DNA of 20,521 bases from CAZHZT01 sp964537285 (GTDB taxonomy: Bacteria; Bacteroidota; Bacteroidia; Chitinophagales; Saprospiraceae). Positions 14,214 to 20,521 of the stretch are shown here, piece after piece. Within the stretch, counting starts at the first letter, position 1. Every line of letters begins with the position of its first letter. Location of the stretch: assembly GCA_964537285.1 (NCBI GenBank), contig CAZHZT010000105.1, positions 1 to 20,521 of the forward strand. The letters run 5' to 3'. The notes under the pieces were generated by a model that worked only from the letters and a program-made list of their open reading frames with translations, was not told the origin of the DNA and made no database searches. The position numbers were made by a program, and so were the translations under genes.

Positions 14214-14318
14214 GTTCTTTGACAAATTGTGTGGAAACTCAAAATGATACCCATTGAATGCCCTTGTGGCTGAAAGGGGTATCATTTTGAAGTTCCACAC
14301 AATTTATGTCAAAGAACT
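14214..14318 (-). mobile_element. Palindromic MITE-like element, copy E4 (reverse), 8/9 flanking repeat
   Basis: Minus-strand reading: TA-marked arm, TGATAC, loop CTTTCAGCCACAAGGGCATT, GTATCA, arm without TA. It is the shortest full copy (about 105 bp) and lacks the extra ~6 bases in the marked arm. Flanks are AAATCAATC (14205-14213) and AAATCAATT (14319-14327), eight of nine identical. It starts 13 bases past the stop of the 638-aa cargo gene (minus), so it may serve as that gene's terminator. Confidence 0.85.
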
Positions 14319-14339
14319 AAATCAATTCGTATTAGTTGC

Positions 14340-16256
14340 TTACTGCTTTACAACAGTAGCTACTTTACTTGTATTTCCAACCGTAATATTTACGAAGTAA
14401 GTACCGCTTGGCTGAGTAGTCAAATCGATAGTGAACTGCTGACGCGTAACACCAACTACATTTTCAGTAGAAATCAACTGACCTTGTGCATTAAATACCG
14501 TAACCATTACATCTTCAGGCTGATCGAAAGCAACATTTGCCTGAGCAGTAGAAGTAGTAATTGTAGGGAATACGTTGAATTCAGCAAACTCAGTAACGTT
14601 TTCTACAGAAGAAACCACCAATTCGCCTAATGGAAGCTCGATAGCGTTCATGATTTCATCATTATCATTATCGATTACCATACCGATCACTTTGATTTTT
14701 TCAATATCATAACCTCCAGGAATGGTGTAAGAGAAGTTATGAGAAGGAGCATCACCAAGTGAAATATCATTAGGAATAGAACCTACCTGACCAGCCCAGC
14801 CACCAAGGATAGCTCTTGCTACGTGATCATAAACCATTTGAGCAGCAGGAACAGGGTTTGGTAAGTTTTCATATCCACCCATTTCACCAAATTGGCCACC
14901 TGCATAAGCATTCGCTTGATCGTAAGCAGAGCCTGTACCTGTAACACCATCTTCAATAACTACCGCGTTCAAACGATAATTAACTCCTTCCAAAGAAGTT
15001 TCAAACTGACCACGAACATTTAATTCAAGCTCTCTGCTTGTTTCATCAAAAGAACCTGTAAGACTAATACTAACAGGCTCAACTTCAGTCAACATCATTG
15101 GGATAACATCCAATAATTGAGAAGGATCAATAAGAGAATTGCGATCCATAGCTACTATAGGGAAAGCAACACCAGGAATAGAAGTTAATCCATCATCATA
15201 TTCTGTAACCACCATAGGATCTGCGTTGTGAACAGCGATACCTACGAATTGGTCAGGGAATACATTTACAGAAGAATCCATGAATATAGTACCACGTGGG
15301 CACCATGGGCACCATGTACCAGTAGCCTCTTCACCAACTACGCGCTTAGTCGGTACATTTTGAACACCAGCCATGAATCTGCTTTCTGCATTGTCATCTG
15401 TGTTTTCATCTGCCCCACCATTTGGATTAGAAACAGAAACTTGAATATCATAAAACTGAGCAGCAGAAACAGAAAGAGGCGTGCCGTGTGTAAAGTTATA
15501 AGTTTGCTTATAAGCAACATTTAAGCCAGTAACTGTTTCAGTATAATCATTGGTTCCATCAGTCCAAGTAATATCAACAGCTGTAAGTGTTTCTCCACCA
15601 TTATTAACGATGGTACCTGTAATTTCAGCATCATCACCAACCTCGAAGAATTGCTCGTAAGAAAGGGGCTCAATTCCTACATCTTTACCAGGAATTTCAA
15701 TAATTTCTACATTATCGATAGCCCATCCATAAAGCCATCCACCACCATCGTGGTAGTTGAAAGCCACCCAAACATCTGACTGGCCAGCGTAATCTACCAA
15801 AGAAGCACCACCAGTAGTCATTTCAAATGCAGTAGCACCTGGCATAGTAGCCACCACGTTCCATGTAGCACCTTGATCTGTAGAAACTTCAACAGTAGCC
15901 ACCTCTGTGCTATTCTGGAAAGTTAAACCTCTAAAGAAGTGATCGAACTGTAATAAAGGAAAAGTTGCCGTAGAAAGATCAACAGGAGGAAGGATCAGAT
16001 AATCAGCATTTTTATCGCAATTGCAACCATCATCATTAGTTGCTGCAATATTGGTTCCATTATCAGGAATACCGTAGTATTGGCTTGACAGCTGAGTAGC
16101 ACTACCAAACAACCAGCCGCCGTCTGAAGCAGCAGTTACCTGTGTCCATCCGGCAGGAAGATCGCCAGAATTAAAATCTTCAGAGAAATAAGTTTGAGCC
16201 ATTGCTCCCAATGTAAAAACAGTAAGGGCGCAGATAGTAAGTAACCATCTTTTCAT
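14340..16256 (-). CDS. Large T9SS cargo protein with Omp28-type CPWC region
   Basis: 638 aa from the ATG at 16256. The frame is open to an ATG at 16346, but the shorter start gives a textbook signal peptide (MKRWLLTICALTVFTLGAMAQ), and a promoter -7 box lies inside the longer version. After the signal comes a cleaved-adhesin/MAM-like beta domain (~22-195: YFSEDFNSGDLPAGW, LQFDHFFRG, WAIDNVEI), then an Ig-like linker (~200-300). An Omp28-related, thioredoxin-like region follows with GTWCPWCPRG (~312-320) and VGIAVHNADPM, and a T9SS sorting domain ends the protein (~560-638: NVFPTITTS, VFNAQGQL, QPSGTYFVNITVG). The CPWC pair suggests a disulfide-exchange or structural role at the cell surface; activity is not shown. 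E4 lies directly downstream. Confidence 0.85.
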   Translation of the reverse strand: MKRWLLTICALTVFTLGAMAQTYFSEDFNSGDLPAGWTQVTAASDGGWLFGSATQLSSQYYGIPDNGTNIAATNDDGCNCDKNADYLILPPVDLSTATFPLLQFDHFFRGLTFQNSTEVATVEVSTDQGATWNVVATMPGATAFEMTTGGASLVDYAGQSDVWVAFNYHDGGGWLYGWAIDNVEIIEIPGKDVGIEPLSYEQFFEVGDDAEITGTIVNNGGETLTAVDITWTDGTNDYTETVTGLNVAYKQTYNFTHGTPLSVSAAQFYDIQVSVSNPNGGADENTDDNAESRFMAGVQNVPTKRVVGEEATGTWCPWCPRGTIFMDSSVNVFPDQFVGIAVHNADPMVVTEYDDGLTSIPGVAFPIVAMDRNSLIDPSQLLDVIPMMLTEVEPVSISLTGSFDETSRELELNVRGQFETSLEGVNYRLNAVVIEDGVTGTGSAYDQANAYAGGQFGEMGGYENLPNPVPAAQMVYDHVARAILGGWAGQVGSIPNDISLGDAPSHNFSYTIPGGYDIEKIKVIGMVIDNDNDEIMNAIELPLGELVVSSVENVTEFAEFNVFPTITTSTAQANVAFDQPEDVMVTVFNAQGQLISTENVVGVTRQQFTIDLTTQPSGTYFVNITVGNTSKVATVVKQ

Positions 16257-16333
16257 AACCAGATTTTTTTTAGTTTTAATAAGAAATTTGTTAATCAGTA
16301 TTGTAACCGGAATAATAATTGTTCCTTTAAGAA

Positions 16334-16364
16334 CAAAAGTACTCAATTACTTGCAGATGTTAAA
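16334..16364 (-). promoter_or_regulatory. Predicted promoter of the 638-aa cargo gene
   Basis: On the minus strand TTTA (16364-16361), 19 bases, then TACTTTTG (16341-16334), an exact TAnnTTTG -7 box at the expected spacing. The leader would be about 70 bases. A start at 16346 would lie upstream of this box, which supports the start at 16256. Confidence 0.5.
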
Positions 16365-16411
16365 CACATTTTAATTTTTTTTGAAATTTGACTGTTAGAC
16401 GACATTCAGGG

Positions 16412-16452
16412 CGGAAAACGGAAAACGGGGAACGGGGGGACGGGAAACGGGA
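16412..16452. repeat. Degenerate 7-8-base G/A-rich tandem array
   Basis: Successive units GGAAAAC, GGAAAAC, GGGGAAC, GGGGGGAC, GGGAAAC, GGGAGC. It is strongly G-rich on the + strand, unlike the surrounding A/T-rich DNA. Part of it, CGGGGAACGGG (16426-16436), pairs with CCCGTTCCCCG (16466-16476) to give an 11-bp hairpin upstream of hutU. Confidence 0.75.
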
Positions 16453-16476
16453 GCTTTTATCATTTCCCGTTCCCCG
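16426..16476. terminator. 11-bp G/C hairpin upstream of hutU
   Basis: CGGGGAACGGG (16426-16436) pairs with CCCGTTCCCCG (16466-16476), followed by TGTTTTG. It could insulate hutU from upstream transcription or be a by-product of the tandem array. The nested GGGAAA/TTTCCC offers an alternative pairing. Confidence 0.4.
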
Positions 16477-16494
16477 TGTTTTGTAAAATAAAAC

Positions 16495-16502
16495 TAATTT
16501 TG
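16495..16502 (+). promoter_or_regulatory. Predicted -7 box of hutU
   Basis: TAATTTTG matches TAnnTTTG exactly, 45 bases before the hutU ATG. The only TTTG upstream (16480-16483) is 11 bases away, too near for a normal -33 box, so an activator may be needed or the match may be chance. Confidence 0.35.
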
Positions 16503-16547
16503 GAGCATTAGAAGTTAAAGCTTAATTTTAGGCAAAAAAGTACTGCG

Positions 16548-18587
16548 ATGAATGAATTGCTTACCAACACTTCTTTTCAAGATGCTATACTGGAAGGTAT
16601 TCCAGAAAAACTGCCTAGCCCAAAACCTTATGACACCACCGTTAGTCACGCGCCTAAAAGAAATATACATGGCGTTTTAAGTAATAAAGAGGTGAAGCTC
16701 GCCTTAAAAAATGCTTTGCGTTATTTTCCCGAAGATTGGCATGAAACGCTTGCTCCCGAATTCTTAAAAGAATTGGAAGAACATGGGCGAATCTATATGT
16801 ATCGCTTTCGCCCGGATTATGAAATGCACGCCCGGCCTGTAGAAGCTTACCCTCACAATTGCCCACAGGCGGCCGCTATCATGTTAATGATCCAAAATAA
16901 TCTAGACCCCAAGGTAGCCAAGCACCCTCATGAACTCATTACTTATGGTGGAAATGGTGCTGTTTTTCAAAACTGGGCACAATACCTGCTTACCATGAAG
17001 TATCTGGCGGAAATGAATAACGACCAAACCCTCGTTCTTTATTCCGGCCATCCCCTTGGATTATTCCCTTCTCATCCGGAAGCGCCCAGAGTAGTGGTGA
17101 CCAATGGCATGATGATTCCCAATCACTCGAGTAAAGAAGATTGGAATAAGTACAATGCCCTTGGAGTAACGTCTTATGGACAAATGACTGCCGGCTCCTT
17201 TATGTACATCGGCCCTCAGGGCATTGTACATGGCACGACCATTACGCTCCTCAATGCAGGCCGAAAAATGGGCTTAGGTTCGGACAGTTTAAAAGGAAAA
17301 GTATACGTCACTTCAGGGCTGGGCGGAATGTCAGGAGCACAGGCACTTGCCGCTATTATTACCGGTGCAATTGGTGTAATTGCCGAAATTGATCCGGATG
17401 CTGTTCGTCAAAGGCTGACGGACGGGTACATTCATGAAGAAGATGTGTTTACTGAACTAGCCCCCCTAATCGAACGCATAAAAGAATGCCAACAACAAGA
17501 AAAAGCAGCAGCACTGGTCTATCATGGAAATATTGTAGATCTCTGGGAAAAACTCGTTGCAGAGAATGTCCAGATAGAACTAGGTTCCGATCAAACCAGT
17601 TTGCACAACATAGATGATCTTGGCTACTGCCCTGTAGGCTATACGTTTGAGGAAGCCAAAGACTTTCTGGACAAGGACAAAGATGCCTTCATGAAAGCTG
17701 TGAGAAATACTTTACGGCGTCATGTGGATGCGATCAACAAAATGTCCGAACGGGGTATGTATTTTTGGGATTATGGCAATGCTTTCCTGAAAGAGGCGGG
17801 CGAAAGCGAAGCCGAAATATGGAAAAACAGAGCAGAAGAAGTTTATAAATACCCATCTTATGTGGAAGACATCATGGGGCCAATGTGCTTTGACTATGGT
17901 TTTGGGCCATTCAGATGGGTTTGTTGTTCAGGATTAAAAGAAGATCTGGATAAAACGGACCATATCGCTGCCGAAATCATAAAAGAAATTCTGAGCGAAG
18001 CTCCCGAAGAAATTCACCCTCAATTGAAAGATAATTTGAAGTGGATTGAAAATGCGGATGCAAATATTCCGATCGTCGGTTCTAAGTCGCGTATTCTCTA
18101 TGCAGACGCAGAGGGGCGCATACGGATAGCCAAGGCCTTTAATGATGCCATTGCAAATGGCACGCTTTCCGGGCCGGTAGTTTTGGGGAGAGATCATCAT
18201 GATGTATCCGGAACAGATTCTCCGTACCGGGAAACATCCAACATTTATGATGGTTCCAAATATACTGCTGATATGGCCGTTCACAACTTTGTTGGCGATG
18301 CATTCAGGGGAGCTACCTGGGTAAGCTTACACAATGGTGGTGGCGTAGGCTGGGGAGAAGTCATGAATGGAGGGTTTGGAATGGTCTTGGATGGTTCTGA
18401 AGCGGCGGAAAGGCGGCTTAAAGCCATGCTTCACTGGGATGTCAATAATGGAATCGCCCGCCGCAGTTGGGCGCGTAATCCGGAAGCTCTTTTCGCAGCC
18501 AGGCGTGCAATGGAACAAAACACTCAATTAAAAATCACATTACCGAACATTGCCTCTGAGGAATTGCTTGATCGCTTGATGGGTTAA
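16548..18587 (+). CDS. hutU: Urocanate hydratase (urocanase)
   Basis: 679 aa, the long form also found in animals and many Bacteroidota, against ~557 in Pseudomonas. Recognisable blocks: ELITYGGNGAVFQNWAQY, LVLYSGHPLGLFPSH, TSYGQMTAGSFMYIGPQGIVHGT (~215-237), the Rossmann-like GKVYVTSGLGGMSGAQALAA, and the active-site region FGPFRWVCCSG (~451-461) with the catalytic cysteine. The enzyme uses tightly bound NAD+ as an electrophile to turn urocanate into imidazolone propionate, step two of histidine degradation, in the cytoplasm. No hutH, hutI or ftcD/hutG is adjacent, so the pathway genes are scattered in this genome. The next gene begins 10 bases after the stop and is probably co-transcribed. 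Confidence 0.96.
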   Translation: MNELLTNTSFQDAILEGIPEKLPSPKPYDTTVSHAPKRNIHGVLSNKEVKLALKNALRYFPEDWHETLAPEFLKELEEHGRIYMYRFRPDYEMHARPVEAYPHNCPQAAAIMLMIQNNLDPKVAKHPHELITYGGNGAVFQNWAQYLLTMKYLAEMNNDQTLVLYSGHPLGLFPSHPEAPRVVVTNGMMIPNHSSKEDWNKYNALGVTSYGQMTAGSFMYIGPQGIVHGTTITLLNAGRKMGLGSDSLKGKVYVTSGLGGMSGAQALAAIITGAIGVIAEIDPDAVRQRLTDGYIHEEDVFTELAPLIERIKECQQQEKAAALVYHGNIVDLWEKLVAENVQIELGSDQTSLHNIDDLGYCPVGYTFEEAKDFLDKDKDAFMKAVRNTLRRHVDAINKMSERGMYFWDYGNAFLKEAGESEAEIWKNRAEEVYKYPSYVEDIMGPMCFDYGFGPFRWVCCSGLKEDLDKTDHIAAEIIKEILSEAPEEIHPQLKDNLKWIENADANIPIVGSKSRILYADAEGRIRIAKAFNDAIANGTLSGPVVLGRDHHDVSGTDSPYRETSNIYDGSKYTADMAVHNFVGDAFRGATWVSLHNGGGVGWGEVMNGGFGMVLDGSEAAERRLKAMLHWDVNNGIARRSWARNPEALFAARRAMEQNTQLKITLPNIASEELLDRLMG

Positions 18588-18597
18588 GAAAAGAAGA

Positions 18598-19104
18598 ATG
18601 GAACACATCATCAAATCATACAAGAGTCTTCAAAGGTTGAGTAAAATCTACTTTGTTTTTGGCTCTATTGCCTCTCTGATTGGCTTGCTATTATTTGTAT
18701 TTGAGCAAGATCCCATGGTAGACGGTATAAGTCTGCCTTTTTTACTAATAGGGATCATTCAAATGGGAGGGGCATTTAGAGATTATTTCTCTGTAGATGA
18801 TCGGTTGAGAATGTTTGCAAAGGAAAAGAAAATACCGGAGGCAGAACTTTATGATCGGGAAATTGAATATGCACGTTCTATCACCAAAAGATCGCGCGAA
18901 AGCCGAAGAGCTAAAAACGGGCTCTTTTTTTTTGGCTTTGGGTGGTGCCTTTTAGGTACTTTGGGTCGCTGGGGAGCTTATTCCATCGGAACAGGCCTTG
19001 GGTTGAGCCTTCAAAGTGCTTTTCTACTCATTTTTAACCTGTTAAAAGAATATCAGTTAGGGCTTTTTATACAGGAAGCTCAAAACAGAAGGCGTTCTAA
19101 ATAA
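18598..19104 (+). CDS. Small integral membrane protein of unknown function
   Basis: 168 aa, not recognised. Four hydrophobic segments (about 18-35, 44-60, 107-123 and 130-149) are arranged as two pairs, with a charged cytoplasmic-type middle (62-106, rich in Lys, Arg and Glu: RMFAKEKKIPEAELYDREIE, TKRSRESRRAK) and a basic C-terminus (NRRRSK). It starts 10 bases after hutU, so it is probably in the same transcript; a role linked to histidine use is only a guess from position. Nine consecutive T (18925-18933) inside the third hydrophobic segment form a possible slippage site. The last 11 codons plus the stop are exactly the left arm of the 48-bp inverted repeat at 19069-19166. Confidence 0.75.
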   Translation: MEHIIKSYKSLQRLSKIYFVFGSIASLIGLLLFVFEQDPMVDGISLPFLLIGIIQMGGAFRDYFSVDDRLRMFAKEKKIPEAELYDREIEYARSITKRSRESRRAKNGLFFFGFGWCLLGTLGRWGAYSIGTGLGLSLQSAFLLIFNLLKEYQLGLFIQEAQNRRRSK

Positions 19105-19166
19105 AAAAGGAGGGGCAAGCCCCTCCTTTTTTATTTAGAACGCCTTCTGTTTTGAGCTTCCTGTAT
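19069..19166. terminator. Perfect 48-bp inverted repeat between convergent genes, including a gene's 3' end
   Basis: Arms 19069-19116 and 19119-19166 are exact complements around AA. The core AAAAAAGGAGGGGC / GCCCCTCCTTTTTT is a standard bidirectional terminator. The stem then continues outward for another 34 perfect pairs, so that the left arm contains the last 11 codons and stop of the membrane-protein gene and the right arm is their mirror copy, ending 10 bases from the minus-strand gene's stop (19177). Confidence 0.8.
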
Positions 19167-19176
19167 GGGGCTGTAT

Positions 19177-20283
19177 TTAGCCCGTATATTTTTTCAGGTA
19201 ATGATTCACTCGATTGTACAGACGCTTGTAGCGAACTTTGTATTTGCGATAAAGCAATGAGCTGTAATCCGGCACTTTCTTTTCGCGTGAAAAGCCCTGC
19301 TCTTCCATCCATTCATCGCTGAAAACTTTTCCGAGGTAACGACTACCATGGTCTGAGAAAAGCACAACTACATAATCGTCTTTGGACAGTTGGTTTTTCA
19401 TTTTGTATACTGCCTGCATAGCTGAACCGCTGGAGTAACCAATGAGTAAACCCTCCATTTGAGCAATATCCCTTGCACGTAAAGCGCTGTCGCGATCATG
19501 TACTTTGATAAATTCATCGATCACATCAAAATCTACGTTACCAGGGATGATAGACTTACCAAGTCCTTCCACTTTATAGGAATAGATCTCATCCTTATCA
19601 AAAATACCCGTTTCCCAATAGTGTTTAAGAACGGATCCGTAAGCATCGACACCGATGATATTCACATTCGGATTTTGCTCTTTCAGAAAGCGAGCTGTAC
19701 CAGACATTGTCCCCCCTGTACCTACACAGCAGACATAATGCGTAATTTTACCCTGGGTTTGTTCCCAGATTTCAGGGCCTGTAGAGGTGTAGTGAGCTTC
19801 CGCATTACCAGAGTCGAAATTCTGGTTTACATAATAAGAGTTAGGAATGTCATTGGCCAGTCGAAGAGCCTGAGAGTAATAGGAACGAGGGTCTTCCGCC
19901 GGAACGCTTGAGGGACAGATAATCACCCGGGCCCCCATAGAACGCAATAAGCGAATTTTTTCTTTTGAAGCTTTGGAAGAAACCGTAAGGACACACTGAT
20001 ATCCTTTTAAACGACTAACCATTGCCAGGCTAAAGCCTGTATTTCCGGAGGTTGCTTCGATGATCGTTGCTCCGGGTTTTATTTTCCCCTCTCTTTCTGC
20101 TTTCTCAACCATGAATTTAGCTACGCGATCTTTCGCTGAATGACCAGGATTAAAACCTTCTACCTTTGCACATACGTTAGTGCCCAATAATTCACTTACC
20201 CGGTTAAGGCGAACGAGCGGCGTATTACCAATAGAGTCCAAAATAGAATCCTGACATCTAAGGGTGTTATTGCTCCGTTGCAT
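19177..20283 (-). CDS. PLP-dependent cysteine synthase / cystathionine beta-synthase family enzyme
   Basis: 368 aa, fold-type II PLP enzyme. Key sites: SIGNTPLVRL (17-26), the PLP lysine Lys51 in NPGHSAKDR, the substrate loop EATSGNTGFSLA (~77-88), the phosphate-binding GTGGTMSG (~187-194), and SSGSA (~288) contacting the pyridine nitrogen. VEGLGKSIIPGNVDFDVIDE (~237-256) resembles cystathionine beta-synthase more than O-acetylserine sulfhydrylase, but no C-terminal CBS (Bateman) pair is present. Instead there is a ~40-residue basic, Tyr-rich tail (KYKVRYKRLYNRV). It makes cysteine or cystathionine from an activated serine; which reaction is undecided. The gene is monocistronic, converges on the hutU unit, and has a MITE-like copy upstream. 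Confidence 0.88.
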   Translation of the reverse strand: MQRSNNTLRCQDSILDSIGNTPLVRLNRVSELLGTNVCAKVEGFNPGHSAKDRVAKFMVEKAEREGKIKPGATIIEATSGNTGFSLAMVSRLKGYQCVLTVSSKASKEKIRLLRSMGARVIICPSSVPAEDPRSYYSQALRLANDIPNSYYVNQNFDSGNAEAHYTSTGPEIWEQTQGKITHYVCCVGTGGTMSGTARFLKEQNPNVNIIGVDAYGSVLKHYWETGIFDKDEIYSYKVEGLGKSIIPGNVDFDVIDEFIKVHDRDSALRARDIAQMEGLLIGYSSGSAMQAVYKMKNQLSKDDYVVVLFSDHGSRYLGKVFSDEWMEEQGFSREKKVPDYSSLLYRKYKVRYKRLYNRVNHYLKKYTG

Positions 20284-20401
20284 ATCGAAAAATTATTGAT
20301 TACGAAATGAATGAACAACCAGCGGCAAGTATCACAATCCTTTCTCAATGGCGCATTCCTTCCCACTAGCCTAATATATTGTGTGGCTGTCTTTAGATTT
20401 T

Positions 20402-20512
20402 AATTCTTTGACATAAATTGTGAAAAATGGAACTTCAAAATGATAAGCCTTTCAGCCACAAGAGCATTCAAGGCGTATCATTTTGAAGTCCCACACAATT
20501 TGTCAAAGAATG
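20402..20512 (+). mobile_element. Palindromic MITE-like element, copy E5 (forward), exact 9-bp flanking repeat
   Basis: Arms ATTCTTTGACATAAATTGTG and CACAATTTGTCAAAGAAT, inner ATGATAA/TATCAT, loop CCTTTCAGCCACAAGAGCAT. Same direction as E1. TTAGATTTT occurs at 20393-20401 and again at 20513-20521, the last nine bases of the window. The outermost G/C pair seen in the other copies is A/T here, on both ends. It lies about 120 bases upstream of the cysteine-synthase-family start. Confidence 0.85.
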
Positions 20513-20521
20513 TTAGATTTT

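Noticed and set aside
12129..14318. CRISPR array
   Set aside because: The repeated units are ~110-bp palindromes at irregular distances, in both orientations and with their own flanking duplications; there are no regular short repeats, unique spacers or cas genes.
16257..16346. A 30-residue N-terminal extension of the 638-aa cargo protein
   Set aside because: It would place a second hydrophobic stretch ahead of a perfect signal peptide, and an exact -7 promoter box lies within it.
16548..19104. A complete histidine-utilisation operon
   Set aside because: Only hutU is present. The gene after it is an unrecognised small membrane protein, and the gene upstream is a divergent T9SS cargo gene.
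20376..20385. ATTGTGTGG just upstream of E5, matching nine bases of the element arm
   Set aside because: Neither the TTCTTTGACA end nor any other part of the element is present around it; nine bases in A/T-rich DNA next to a real copy is not enough.

Overview
The window looks like a chromosomal segment of a Bacteroidota bacterium, probably from the Saprospiria/Lewinella side of the phylum (the phylum is well supported, the lower rank is a guess). The phylum call rests on two type IX secretion (T9SS) cargo-type proteins with C-terminal sorting domains, a PorP/SprF-family outer-membrane protein beside a TPR / beta-propeller / OmpA protein, a DUF1573 protein, a RicT/PSP1 protein with the Cys-rich N-terminus and basic tail seen in this phylum, and promoter-like boxes matching the Bacteroidota consensus (TTTG at -33, TAnnTTTG at -7). 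No rRNA, tRNA, CRISPR array, transposase gene or phage gene was seen.

Layout. At 1-117 is the 3' end of an unidentified + strand gene. A minus-strand block follows with pnuC (vitamin/nucleoside transport) and lemA. rlmI (23S rRNA methylation) diverges from lemA. From 3.1 to 12.05 kb everything is on the minus strand. Read in transcription order it is a glutathione peroxidase, holB, ricT, lpdA, a porP/sprF-like gene, a TPR-PD40-OmpA gene and a DUF1573 gene. A 6-pyruvoyltetrahydropterin-synthase-family gene (+) diverges from the peroxidase. Two T9SS cargo genes (minus; one a 638-aa protein with an Omp28-type CPWC thioredoxin-like region) occupy 13.2-16.3 kb. hutU and a small membrane-protein gene (+) converge on a cysteine-synthase/CBS-family gene (minus).

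The genes are mostly ordinary housekeeping and envelope genes. The porP/sprF-OmpA pair and the two cargo proteins tie the region to the cell surface and T9SS. The unusual content lies between the genes. (1) A family of ~105-111-bp imperfect palindromes occurs as four full copies and two half copies. The full copies are flanked by short direct repeats that fit 9-bp target-site duplications (two exact, one 8/9, one 6/9), which makes them a MITE-like mobile family with an orientation marker and a conserved loop. (2) Several very long perfect hairpins sit just after stop codons, with stems of 64, 48, 31, 28, 26 and 21 bp. One of them is a mirror copy of the 3' end of a coding sequence. (3) A ~155-bp multi-hairpin repeat flanks the DUF1573 gene on both sides in direct orientation; its two copies differ by compensatory stem changes and a reversed loop. 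(4) Two heptamer-type tandem arrays occur, one of which runs into the end of holB. I see no new multi-gene defence or biosynthetic system; the repeat families are the part most likely to be undescribed.
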